From the NCBI RefSeq assembly GCF_000946815.1, contig NZ_CDRZ01000259.1:1-48765 (forward strand): DNA of 48,765 nt, read 5' to 3'. The position numbers and the translations under genes were made by a program. Below are positions 32,939-42,352 of this stretch, in pieces. Under the pieces are notes generated by a model. It saw only the letters and a program-made list of their open reading frames with translations. It searched no databases and had not been told where the DNA came from. Position 1 is the first letter of the stretch. Each line of letters starts with the position of its first letter. The stretch comes from Syntrophaceticus schinkii (GTDB taxonomy: Bacteria; Bacillota; DSM-12270; Thermacetogeniales; Thermacetogeniaceae).

Positions 32939-35159
32939 TTAGAACAAGGAATCCATTGTTAGAGCTGGATGTCCCTTTTCCTCAAGATAGGGCATTATTT
33001 CATCCGGTGTTTCGCCGACTGTTTCATCAGCGATCATATCTGCGAAGTTGTCTCCGAAGCCTTCTTCCTTACCTCGCTCATTCAGCTGGTCAGCCAGTTC
33101 ATCCTTGAGTTCCTTGGGTAGCCAGATAATTCTACCTAATCCACCATCAGCAGGCAGGAACTTCTTGCTCACCAGGTAGAGGCGACCGAGTCCGAGGAAG
33201 CCCGGGGTCTGGTTGCCGCCGCCGACCATTCCAGCCAGTGTGGAGAAGGTCATGCCTACAGGGGTCATTCCCTTGTGCTCACGGGTTGTAACCATAAAGC
33301 CGTTGCACTCGGGAACCAGGGCGAGGATACACTCACAGCAACCGCACGTCGTCATCGGGCGGTCCATCATGGTGTACATGCAGACCTCAGTGGTTTTACC
33401 CTGAGTCCTGGCAGCAGCTTCTTCGTTGATTGTGGACCATTCGCCGAGGACAGGGTCGATGATATTCTTCTCTGTAATATCAATGGGCTGGCAAACACCG
33501 GTCGGGTCGATCTCAAAGGTGGCCTTGGCATCAAGCCAGCTTACCGCACCACAGAGTCCTGTCCGCTCAGGTGAAACAAAGCAGATGTGAGTCGGGGCAA
33601 AGGACTGGCAGAGAGTGCAGGTGTAGAATTCCTCAACTGCATCATCACGCAGTGTTGCAAGTCTGTCGTCACGTGTTTTATACTTTGCGGTTGCCTCTTC
33701 AATGGCTTTATCCACTTCAGCCTCATCTGTGATCAGGTTTACTTCCAGTCTGTCAACAATAGCAGCGTATTCCTTCTTGAAGTAGGCGTACATAATCTTG
33801 CCCAGGTCGTTGAGTGTAAAGCCTGCCTCTTTGGCGCCTTTACTGATACGCATCCAGTTCTGGTCCCTCTGGCCCATGTGCCAGACACCTTCACCATAGT
33901 TCATGAAGTAGTGGATGCGGCGCTCCAGAACCGGCTCAAAATCGGACTGGAATTTACGGCCATAGACCTTGATCACAATGCCCATCGGATAGGCTTTGCC
34001 TTCTTCCATATCAGCGATGTCAGGTCCAATGATCTCGATCTTGCCATCTGTGATTTCATCCTGGTCCACCATCTTAACCAGTTCGCAGGCTTTGGAACGG
34101 CCGCCGCCGAACTCCACAAACATCTCAGCCCTACGAATGGCCTCACCCTCAAAGGCAGGCCCATGTGCGATGGGAACATCGATTTCGATGGCGGTAATCT
34201 TGATCCCGCGCACCTCGATGCCTTCCTGCATCATTTCATCGTAGTCATCTACATAGAAGTACCAGTCTTTCCAGATTTCATCCTCTTCCAGCGGCTGGTC
34301 CACCAGGACCGGGAAGCCAAGATAGATGGCAGCAAAGCAGGCAGCTACCTTGACGATATCCCGCTCACCCAGTGCCATCACGTAAACGAGGATACGGTCA
34401 CGCTGGTAGTTCCTGTGATTGAATTTGTCTCCCGCCGGGATACCGGGGAAGATTGATGATGCACGCAGGGCGTAGTTAACCGCGTGAATAACCTGTGTAA
34501 AGTTACCCAACGGATAGATAGGCCAACCATCAATATCAAACTTGTAGCCTTGTTCCAACAACTGCTCAATAACTTCATCCACCAGGAAGAGCATAAAGCC
34601 CTTCTGTACCAGTTTGTTGACAATCCGAATGGCGTCTTCGGAGGTACGGAAACGCCCAACGATAACTACCTCACCCGGGATCGTCCAGTCAACGTGCTTG
34701 ATACCCCATTTCCGTACATAGGTGTCCGGAATAAAACCAGTCCAGGGTTTGGGAGGCGCTTCATGTGCACCGGTAGCATATCTGACTGCTTCGATGATTT
34801 CTGCGGCATGAATTACTGACTCGCCCCACTGAAGTGCGTTTTCCAGAGTAAGCTCCGAACGCACCAGGTCCCTCATTTTGTTGAGAATGGGTACAAACTC
34901 ACCCAATTTGGTAACTTCCACACCACTGAGAGCTCTAATTGCCGGAATGAAGTAAGCCGTTTCGCCACCATACCCAACTGGGTGATCATCACCATAATCC
35001 TTGATCGCCTTGTTGAGCAGGATTTCAGCATAACTGAGGGCTACAATGGTTCCCTCTAATGCCTGCCGAAATTAATTTTTTCGGCTCTTTACCCGGTTCT
35101 ATGGAACCTTCATAAATCTCTTCAAAAGATTGTCTATCTACTTTCCATGCTGTCGACAT
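32939..35159 (-). CDS. acsB: Acetyl-CoA synthase (CODH/ACS beta subunit), frameshifted
   Basis: About 739 residues after repair, in line with the 729-residue Moorella enzyme. It condenses CO, methyl and CoA. A-cluster ligands are visible: C-x2-C-x8-C-x9-C in CTLCQSFAPTHICF and the following RTGLCG, and the Cys-Gly-Cys nickel site in TTCGCCECI. The C terminus ends YLEEKGHPALTMDSLF. The ATG at 35159 has GGAAAGGGGGA upstream. Frame is lost between 35069 and 35081 (TTT and A6 runs on the minus strand); removing one base gives EPKKLIRQALEGTIVALSYAE, the conserved N terminus. The gene is indispensable for this pathway, so an error in the sequence is the likeliest explanation. Confidence 0.92.
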
Positions 35160-35187
35160 ATTTTATCCCCCTTTCCTCTAGGTTCTC

Positions 35188-37224
35188 CTAAAATGCCTGG
35201 CAGAGATCTGTTCCGTACTCTTCGGCAGTCTTCATGTGAATCTTCAACTTCCAGGCACGGTACTTGACAGCTTCAATCAGCTTCTGAGCCGCTACCTGAG
35301 GATCTGTCTCCAGGATGAAGTTGCCGCCAAAGACATCATGGGCGATGCAGGTAACAACACTCCACACCAGGTTGCTGCCCTCCAACGGAGGCATAGCACC
35401 CACATGGCAGGGAATACCACTGGCGATCACCCAGGTACCGATCGCCACAGCCTTCTCACTCATACCTTCAGGAGCGGTGGCAACAAACGGTACCTTCGGA
35501 ACGTCTACACCATACTCATTAGCCATAGCTGTCCAGAGGTTGAAGATACGGCTGTTATCAACACAGGATCCCATATGGAAGGTCAATGGCAGTTTGTCCG
35601 GCAGTTTATCCTTGTTGGCCTCATACAGCCTGTCGATAAACTTCTTAAGACCCGGGCCTGCATATTCTTCAACTGCCTCATAATTCATAAGGCCCTGTTT
35701 GGCAGCGGCCTGCATCACACAGCCGGTACCAACCATGAAAACATCATTCTTGGCCAGTTCTTTGATGATATCGGTATGGCTCTTCTCATAAACAGCTTCC
35801 AGGTTGTTGCAGCCAGCCAGGGCACAGACACCGGTGATCTCACCATCAATAATAGCATCTGTGAGTACCTTGATAGGATTATCGGGATTGATGGCTGCAA
35901 AGAGGTCCAACAGAGCCTCAAAGCTAAAGCCAGCCATCAGTTTGTTCTTAAACTGCGGTACCTGCACAGGGCGTCCAGATTCCTTGCGCTGCTTAAAGGT
36001 TTCTATGGCCAGTCTGATGATGCCCTCTGCACTTTGTTTGGCCTTGGCATCTTCAAAGGAAAAGTGATAGGAACCCGGGATCTTGGATATTGCCATAGTT
36101 GTTACCAGTTTGGTATTGAAGCACTCACAAACATTGCGTAGGCCAGGCATGATGCACTGCACGTCAACGACACAGACATCAACAGCACCTGTTGCGATGG
36201 CAAGCTCCTGAGCCATGTAGCTGGTGGCGATAGGAACACCGTTGCGCATCAGGACCTCATTGCCTGTACAGCAGATACCGGAAAGCTGGATTCCTGCAGC
36301 ACCTGCGGCCTTAGCCTCATCTTCCAGTTCACGTGCGGTATCCACTACCATCTGGCTTAAGACAGGGTTGTGGCCGTGAAGAATAATGTTCACCTTGTCC
36401 GGCTCAATAACCCCCAGGTTGGCCTCACTCATCACCGGCTTCGGAGTCCCGAAGAGGATATCAGATATATCTGTAGAGATCTGCTCACCTGTTAAGTCAG
36501 CCAAGGAGCATTTAACTCCGCCAAAAATCAAGTTGACCGGATCTGCGTCCACACCGACATGGGTGCGGTGCATAACCTCAACAACTTCCCGGTCAATGGC
36601 CCTGGGCATTGTGTCAGTCTCTTCATATTTTTTAATACGCTTCTCGCAGAGATTGGCCTTCAGGAATGTAGTTCCCTCAGAAGTATGGCGACCATAGTCC
36701 TCAAAGGCGGCCAGTGCAACTTCCTTGGCCAGCTCAATATCTGTTTTGCCTTCGATTTCCAGGCCGATCTTTTTAGCCACACATTTCAGTTTGTCGGCAT
36801 CCCTGATTTCATAATCAGGTGCTTTCCCCTCACTCATATGATACAAAACTTCAACAAGCTCACGACCATGGTCAGAGTGAGCGGATGCTCCACCTGCCAT
36901 CATCCTGATAGCATTACGGGCTACAATCGTGTAGTCTTTGGCTCCGCAGATGCCCATGCTGCCAGGTCCCTCAAGACCCTTGATCCGGCAGGGGCCAGCA
37001 AAGCAGATGCGGCAACAGATCCCCTGGTACCCAAAAGCACACTGTGGCTGCTGGGCCGACCAGCGGTCAAATGCCGTGATAATGTTATTTTCAATGGTGT
37101 AATCGAGCATTTCTAGTGCCGCGGGATCGTTGGTACGCTTAATATCCTTGACATTCTTTTTCCTGTTTTTCCGATCCACCGACGGTTTGGAATTCTGCAG
37201 AGAGGTATCACTAAATCTCGGCAT
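35188..37224 (-). CDS. acsA: Carbon monoxide dehydrogenase catalytic subunit
   Basis: 678 residues, full length. Ni-Fe-S enzyme that interconverts CO2 and CO and feeds ACS. The D and B cluster cysteines are in CAFGYQGICCRICFAGPC; C-cluster elements include HGHNPVLSQ, GICCTGNEV, VDVQCIMPG, CNNLEAVYE and FHMGSCVDNSRIF. Start ATG with AAAGGGGGTT ten bases upstream. Located 28 bases before acsB, so the CODH/ACS subunits are translated together. Uninterrupted frame. Confidence 0.96.
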   Translation of the reverse strand: MPRFSDTSLQNSKPSVDRKNRKKNVKDIKRTNDPAALEMLDYTIENNIITAFDRWSAQQPQCAFGYQGICCRICFAGPCRIKGLEGPGSMGICGAKDYTIVARNAIRMMAGGASAHSDHGRELVEVLYHMSEGKAPDYEIRDADKLKCVAKKIGLEIEGKTDIELAKEVALAAFEDYGRHTSEGTTFLKANLCEKRIKKYEETDTMPRAIDREVVEVMHRTHVGVDADPVNLIFGGVKCSLADLTGEQISTDISDILFGTPKPVMSEANLGVIEPDKVNIILHGHNPVLSQMVVDTARELEDEAKAAGAAGIQLSGICCTGNEVLMRNGVPIATSYMAQELAIATGAVDVCVVDVQCIMPGLRNVCECFNTKLVTTMAISKIPGSYHFSFEDAKAKQSAEGIIRLAIETFKQRKESGRPVQVPQFKNKLMAGFSFEALLDLFAAINPDNPIKVLTDAIIDGEITGVCALAGCNNLEAVYEKSHTDIIKELAKNDVFMVGTGCVMQAAAKQGLMNYEAVEEYAGPGLKKFIDRLYEANKDKLPDKLPLTFHMGSCVDNSRIFNLWTAMANEYGVDVPKVPFVATAPEGMSEKAVAIGTWVIASGIPCHVGAMPPLEGSNLVWSVVTCIAHDVFGGNFILETDPQVAAQKLIEAVKYRAWKLKIHMKTAEEYGTDLCQAF

Positions 37225-37315
37225 ACATTTAACCCCCTTTGATTAAAATTCAGTCTCCCAAAATGGTTCTTTCAAGAACCCATTAAAACCTTGCCTCTAC
37301 AGGCACTACTAAACC

Positions 37316-38091
37316 TTAACCTCCTGCAACCCCACCCCCTTCACTGATAATACCATCAAAAAGCTTACTAACAGAATCTACTAAAACCTCCTCCAATCCC
37401 TGGGGATCATCTAACATCGACTTTTCCCAGAGTTCCTCGTTAAACTCTAGAATCCCTAGCAGTTCATCAGGTGTAAAAGAGTTCCTCAAAAAGTTCTTTT
37501 CTTTGTCAGATCTGACCTTGTTGCCTACCACTTTTACATTAGGAACCCCCATCTCTAATGATAACTTTTGGATTACACGCGCAGTATCAACACTTACTTT
37601 TGTCGCTCAGTTACAATAAGCATGTAATCAACGCCTCGTGCTGTACCGCGTGTTAAGTGTTCGATTCCTGCACCGAAGTCTAGGATAACTACATCCAGTT
37701 TTCCGAGGAGGAGAGAGTCTATCACGGCTTTGAGGAAGGCATTTTCCGGGCAGTAGCAGGCACTGCCTGCATCTTTGTAACCACCCATGCGCAGTAATTT
37801 TATTGTATCGATGTCTATTGAGTAGTCGTCCAGAATATCATCAACTTTAGGATTTAATACGTAAAACCCGCCTCCCGCCCCTGTCCGCTCCTTGATTAAG
37901 TCTCTCATTTCAACCAATGGCGGCTGAGCTTTCAGGTCTTCTTCCGGCACTCCCAGTGTTGTGCCCAGGCTGACATCTGGATCTGCATCAACAGCATATA
38001 CTTGAAAACCACGTTGCGCGTAAAGTTTGATGAGTCCGGCGGCGAGAGTGGTTTTTCCTACCCCACCCTTGCCAGTGACTGCAATTTTCAC
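37316..38091 (-). CDS. cooC: CODH maturation ATPase CooC, frameshifted
   Basis: About 258 residues after repair. MinD-like ATPase: VTGKGGVGKTTLAAGL, VDADPDVSLGTTLG, the CYC metal loop in GSACYCPENAFL and ILDFGAGIEHLTRG. It stops after VTERQK. The other frame continues SVDTARVIQKLSLEMGVPNV, and adding one A to the AAAA run at 37598-37601 joins them perfectly. It inserts nickel into CODH and is the first gene of the operon, upstream of acsA. A second, intact homologue (acsF) lies inside the operon. Confidence 0.87.
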
Positions 38092-38424
38092 TGTAACACT
38101 CCCTTTGCCTAATATGAATGGACCAAAATAATTGTAGATATTGCTGCGAGCTATGGGATATTTCCGGACACAGTTATTTTGTTGAAATCCCTACTAGATA
38201 TGTCTATTAATTTGTTATGTCAAAGCTAATAAAATGAATGTCAATAACTCTTTCTACAAATATTCGATAATTCCTTTTTATTTTTTAAAGAATTGGCATC
38301 AACCAGCCATCCTTTGCTAGAAAAACTGCGAAGCCGGATTCCCGGATTCCTCTGAAACTCATTTAATGTATTCTATATTGAAAGTAAATTTCCTGCTGCA
38401 TAAAAAAGTTTTATCAGGCAATAC
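38092..38424. other. Upstream region of the Wood-Ljungdahl operon
   Basis: 333 bases without a gene. On the minus strand TTGACA, 17 bases, TATCTA (in about 38190-38235) is a possible promoter for cooC-acsA, with a second TTGACA about 20 bases upstream. AT-rich. No riboswitch was recognised, and no clear terminator for aarF, whose stop is at 38425. Confidence 0.4.
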
Positions 38425-40110
38425 CTAGCTTCTGGAATCGAGGAAAAGAATGATGATCAATAATGAGGCTGGAATAAAAGCAAATAGGAAAATAATTTCT
38501 GCGATGTGAAACCTTGCGAAAAATGATGAGGGGTTAGTGCTTACTATAATAGCTCCAGCGATAAGCAGACTGGAAAGAATAATGCTGAGAGCCAGGCGGT
38601 GTATAGTCTTTCTTAGCTGACCTACTGCCATAGGCAGTTCCTTATGTTCTATGGGCAGTGCCAGCCGTCCGCCTTTGATTTTATCAATAAGATCCTCTAA
38701 CAATAGAGGAAAATGGACGAAAGTTGAGAAAAACTGTAGTGTGTTTTGCTGAGCAATATGCAGAAGCCGCCTGGGGTCATAACGGCGCAGGAGTACTCTG
38801 GTGGCAAAGGGTTCTGCAATTTCCACAATACTGATCTCCGGAGCCAGTTCACGGATGGTCCCCTCCAGGGTAACCAGGGCTTTAGCTGCCATGACAAAGT
38901 CGGCCGGCACCTGTATCTGGTAGCGAGAGGCGATCTCCATCAATTCCTGAAGTGATGTTCCAACTTTAATATCTTTCAAAGGCATCCCATAGTATTTTCT
39001 TTCCAACCTGCTGATATCGCGTTTTAAACTGCTCATGTTGGGTTCACCGCGGATGATACCGATCCTCAGCAACCCTTTTAACACCGCATCGATATCGTGC
39101 CTCACCATAGCAAGCACTATATCTGCCGCTTTTTCACGCATTTCCTCATCTAGATAGCCAACCTGGCCGAAATCCATGAATACTATTTTATTTCCCGGCA
39201 GCACTGCAAGGTTTCCAGGGTGAGGATCACTGTGAAAGAAACCATCCACATAGACCTGTCTGATCATGGCATTTACCAGTGTCTCTGCGATTAATTGGGG
39301 ATCATAGCCGGCTGCAATTATTTCTTCACGCCCGGTGATCTTTACCCCTTCTACATACTCCATTACCAAAACACGCTGCTTTGTATAATCCCAAAATATA
39401 TCCGGTATGTATATCCTGGTATCCTCTTGCATATTCTTTTTTAAAATCTCCGCATTTCTTCCCTCTAAACTAAAATCAAGTTCCTCTAATAATGATATGC
39501 GGAATTCCGTCAACATACCCGTAATATTTTGAAGTTTTCCCAGTTGTGTTCTTTGCTCAATAATTTTGGCTATATCCCCGAGAATCTCTAAATCAACTTT
39601 GATGAGGCGGGCAATACCCGGCCTTTGTATCTTAACCACTACATCTTCACCGGAAACCAATTTGGCGCGATGTACCTGTCCAATAGATGCGGATGCCAAA
39701 GCCCGGGGATCGAACTCAGCAAAAACATCACTTATAGGGCGCCCCACTTCCTGCAAAATAATACTCTCTATCTCTGCCATAGGTACAGGAGTTACTCTAT
39801 CTTGTAGTCTAGCTAATTCCTGAAGATATTCCTGTGGCAGCAGATCTGCTCTGGTGCTGAGCAGTTGTCCGAGCTTGATAAAGGTTGGCCCCAGCTCTTT
39901 CAGGACCTGGGTGATCCTTCCGGGCAGGTTAGACATTTCCTGTTCCTGAGAGGGTTTACCCCTTCTGAAACGATGATAAAGAGTTTGTCCTGGCAGGTCG
40001 AGTCTTTCAATAAGAAAACTGAAGCCGTTCTTCACGAGAATATTCAGCATCTCTTGATAACGGCGTACATGTCTGTAGTGATATAAAAAACCCCTGGTTC
40101 TGCCAGTCAC
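38425..40110 (-). CDS. AarF/UbiB-family atypical kinase
   Basis: 561 residues. ABC1/UbiB kinase-like core: the KxGQ motif in IKLGQLLSTRADLLP, Ala-rich loop ALASASIGQVHRAKL, ATP lysine VVKIQRPG, catalytic HSDPHPGNLAV and metal FMDFGQVG. Two membrane spans at the C terminus (LSIILSSLLIAGAIIV, IIFLFAFIPASLLIIILFL). Members support quinone and isoprenoid metabolism; the substrate is unknown. GTG start with AGGAG eight bases before, 11 bases after degV, so the two are co-transcribed. Confidence 0.9.
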   Translation of the reverse strand: MTGRTRGFLYHYRHVRRYQEMLNILVKNGFSFLIERLDLPGQTLYHRFRRGKPSQEQEMSNLPGRITQVLKELGPTFIKLGQLLSTRADLLPQEYLQELARLQDRVTPVPMAEIESIILQEVGRPISDVFAEFDPRALASASIGQVHRAKLVSGEDVVVKIQRPGIARLIKVDLEILGDIAKIIEQRTQLGKLQNITGMLTEFRISLLEELDFSLEGRNAEILKKNMQEDTRIYIPDIFWDYTKQRVLVMEYVEGVKITGREEIIAAGYDPQLIAETLVNAMIRQVYVDGFFHSDPHPGNLAVLPGNKIVFMDFGQVGYLDEEMREKAADIVLAMVRHDIDAVLKGLLRIGIIRGEPNMSSLKRDISRLERKYYGMPLKDIKVGTSLQELMEIASRYQIQVPADFVMAAKALVTLEGTIRELAPEISIVEIAEPFATRVLLRRYDPRRLLHIAQQNTLQFFSTFVHFPLLLEDLIDKIKGGRLALPIEHKELPMAVGQLRKTIHRLALSIILSSLLIAGAIIVSTNPSSFFARFHIAEIIFLFAFIPASLLIIILFLDSRS

Positions 40111-40121
40111 CTGTACATCTC

Positions 40122-41002
40122 CTAATACAATTCTTTTATCTGAGGGGACATAGGATAATAGCAGAGACCCACAGTGCCGGGCCCTATATGTGCACCAATA
40201 ACCGGTCCCACTGGGCAGATTTCAAGTTCAAACTCCGGGTAAAGTTCATGTACACGATCAGCTAAGTCCTGTCCCGCTTTCCTTGCCCCCACCTCAACAA
40301 CTGCAACCCTAAAATAAGGAGACTTGGCATATGCCTTGCCCATCTCACTGATTATTTTTTGCAGGCCTTTCTCCCGGGTACGCACTTTTTCGTAAACATC
40401 GATTATGCAGTTTTTTTTGCGGTTAAAATATAGAATCGGTTTGATCTGGAGCAGTGTTCCTACTAAAGCAGCAGCCCCGCCGATCCTTCCTCCCCTGCGC
40501 AGATATTCCAGTGTATCCGGTAAGTAAAGAAGAGTATTGTGATCAGCAATATGTTGAATAACTTTAAGAACCTCATCTCTCGTCAGACCCTTGGCAACTG
40601 CCCGCACCGCAGCATCGAGAATTAGATACTCAGAAACAGCTGTACCGTTAGAATCTATCACAGTGATATCCAGGTGTGGCAGCATCCGTGCGGCAGCGAG
40701 CGCAGTTTCAACTGTTCCACTGATACCCCCTGTAATATGGATAGAAAAAATACTGTCTACACGCTCGCCAAGCTTTTGGTAACCTTTAAAAATTCACCCA
40801 GGGGCGGCTGTGATGTTGTAGGTAGATAGGTCACCTGGCGGAGTCTGTCGTAAAATTCATCAAAATTTACATATAGACCCGCTTCAGGAAAACTCTCCCC
40901 CTCAAAATTAACAATCAATGATACCACTTCAATTTGATGCTTTTCAATGAAGGCAGGGTGAAGATAAGCAGTACTGTCAGTTACAAAACCTATTATCCCC
41001 AT
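40122..41002 (-). CDS. DegV-family fatty-acid-binding protein, frameshifted
   Basis: About 293 residues after repair. N-terminal part: IGFVTDSTAYL, YLPTTSQPPLGEFLK, the DegV fatty-acid site (TSQP). The rest runs IHITGGISGTVETALAA, then VIDSNGTAVSEYLI, LEYLRRGGRIGG, IKPILYF and HIGPGTVGLCYY. The first frame ends after LASV; adding one T near 40781 continues as VYQKLGERVDSIFSIHITGG. DegV proteins carry fatty acids for phospholipid synthesis (FakB-like). ATG with GGGGG six bases before. Forms an operon with the UbiB-type kinase. Confidence 0.85.
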
Positions 41003-41234
41003 AGCTAACCCCCATTATAATTATTTCCTCAACGATTTCCCTATAATTATACTTGTGTCTATATTTTACCACATTTATTACATAAAAGCATAAAGGTGTT
41101 TGATTCCATATGAGATTCTGTAGGGAACCGCAGTTCAAGGAGATGAATAACTGTCCACCACAGCCAACATGATTTATAACGTCCAAAAACTATGGACACC
41201 AAACGGTCAACAAATCGCATGTTTGCAAACACAC

Positions 41235-41266
41235 AAAAAGGCTTCCAGTCAAAAACACTGGAAGCC
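41235..41266 (-). terminator. Terminator of tRNA-Leu
   Basis: GGCTTCCAGT (41240-41249) and ACTGGAAGCC (41257-41266) form a 10-bp stem, with T5 beyond it on the minus strand. It lies 10 bases after the tRNA. Confidence 0.85.
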
Positions 41267-41276
41267 TTGGTATCAC

Positions 41277-41365
41277 TGGTGCGGCTGAGAGGATTTGAAC
41301 CTCCACGAGCTTAAGTGCCCACTAGAGCCTGAGTCTAGCGCGTCTGCCAATTCCGCCACAGCCGC
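41277..41365 (-). tRNA. tRNA-Leu (CAG anticodon)
   Basis: 89 bases with the long variable arm expected for leucine. Acceptor GCGGCTG/CAGCCGC, anticodon stem CTAGA/TCTAG with loop CTCAGGC giving CAG, T arm GGTTCAAATCC, discriminator A, CCA encoded. It decodes CUG. Confidence 0.95.
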
Positions 41366-41381
41366 TTATTGCACGTATAAA

Positions 41382-41410
41382 AAGATAACATGTTTGCTTT
41401 AACCTGTCAA
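41382..41410 (-). promoter_or_regulatory. Promoter of tRNA-Leu
   Basis: Minus strand: TTGACA (41405-41410), 17 bases, TATCTT (41382-41387), 16 bases before the tRNA. Confidence 0.75.
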
Positions 41411-41416
41411 GAAGCA

Positions 41417-41470
41417 TTTTAGTCGTTTGTATTTTAGTCGTTGGTTGTTGGTGATTAGTAGTCGATGGGT
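41417..41470. repeat. TAGTCGTT-type low-complexity repeat
   Basis: TTTTAGTCGTT occurs at 41417 and again at 41432, followed by degraded units (GGTTGTTGG, TAGTAGTCGATGG). It lies in the 490-base gene-free stretch 41366-41856, which also holds the heptad array at 41555. The rest of that stretch shows no gene. Confidence 0.5.
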
Positions 41471-41554
41471 TAAGCTCGGAGTTCGGTCAAGACGTGGTGT
41501 AACACAAATTGCCTGCTTCCTAAATAACGATCTATCGATTTAAAGGTACTCCCT

Positions 41555-41601
41555 GGACACCTCGGACCTCCGACTTCTGGTCTCCGGCTTCTGCTTTTCA
41601 G
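41555..41601. repeat. Degenerate heptad repeat, locus C
   Basis: Units TCGGACC TCCGACT TCTGGTC TCCGGCT TCTGCTT TTCAG in exact 7-base register, sharing the TTCTGCTTTTCAG end with locus B. Confidence 0.6.
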
Positions 41602-41856
41602 GTTGGTAGTTGGAAAAGATGGTTCACCATACCGTATGCTAAAGTTAGGTACTGTTGATAATCGGATGGAATAGTGCAAAAAATGCTTATTTTGGTTTAG
41701 AAGCGTATTTAATAGATAGTAATACGCGGTTAAATCAGTCAAAAATAAAGAAAAAATATAGAAAAATGGAATATTAATTGGCATGATAATTTGGACTTTT
41801 TCTGCGCATACTTTACTAACAAATGAAGTTGTCAGTAAGGAGGTCAACTTTCAATT

Positions 41857-42297
41857 ATGAAAAAACTCACACAGGCCTTTGTTCTGGCTATCATCTTGGT
41901 TTGAGCTCTGCCTTTGGCAGCTTGGTCATCTGCGCTGCCACAGGAGTTTGCCTCAAGTGAAACAGACGCATTCGCCTGGGTTCAAAGTGAGCGACTGGAA
42001 ACGACCCTGACAGTAACAGTAACTGCCTACTGTCCCTGCCCAATCTGCTGCGGTAAAAGTGATGGAATTACAAGCAGCGGTACACTGGCAAAAAAACAAC
42101 AAACAATTGCAGTTGATCCTGATGTAATTCCTATAGGCAGCGAAGTATACCTGGAAGGGTTAGGTACATTTATTGCAGAAGACACCGGAGGCGCCATTAA
42201 GGGAAACCGCATTGACATTTTTATGGAAGATCATAACCAGGCTCTACTGTTCGGTATACAGGAAATAAAAGCCTATTTATCCAAAGGAAGGGTTTAA
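41857..42297 (+). CDS. Secreted 3D-domain protein with in-frame TGA in the signal peptide
   Basis: 146 codons. ATG 41857 follows AAGGAGG and opens a typical signal peptide (MKKLTQAFVLAIILV, then ALPLAAWSSA), but codon 16 is TGA (41902-41904). The mature part is a 3D domain as in YabE, Rpf and lytic transglycosylase-type proteins: VTVTAYCPCP, IAVDPDVIPIGSEVYLEG and DTGGAIKGNRID with the three conserved aspartates. Such proteins act on peptidoglycan, often in spores or resuscitation. Starting at the downstream TTG (41914) would remove the signal's hydrophobic core. A sequencing error, a true nonsense mutation or UGA readthrough are all possible; base substitution differs from the indels elsewhere. 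Confidence 0.8.
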
Positions 42298-42325
42298 CAA
42301 AAGGCCTCCCTTCCGGAGGCCTTTT
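42298..42325. terminator. Bidirectional terminator between the 3D gene and hemL
   Basis: AAGGCCTCC/GGAGGCCTT stem (42301-42309 with 42315-42323) with short A and T flanks, between convergent genes. Confidence 0.75.
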
Positions 42326-42352
42326 CCTATATTTTTCAACTGTTTTTCATCT

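Noticed and set aside
37585-37610. Programmed -1 frameshift in cooC
   Set aside because: No canonical slippery heptamer with a downstream structure, and many other genes in the window have the same kind of homopolymer indel.
41366-41856. CRISPR array or small RNA in the repeat-bearing gap
   Set aside because: Repeats are short, degenerate and without uniform spacers; no cas genes anywhere in the window.
41857-41904. Selenocysteine at the in-frame TGA
   Set aside because: The position is in a signal peptide hydrophobic core where selenocysteine has no role; no SECIS-like hairpin was evident after it.
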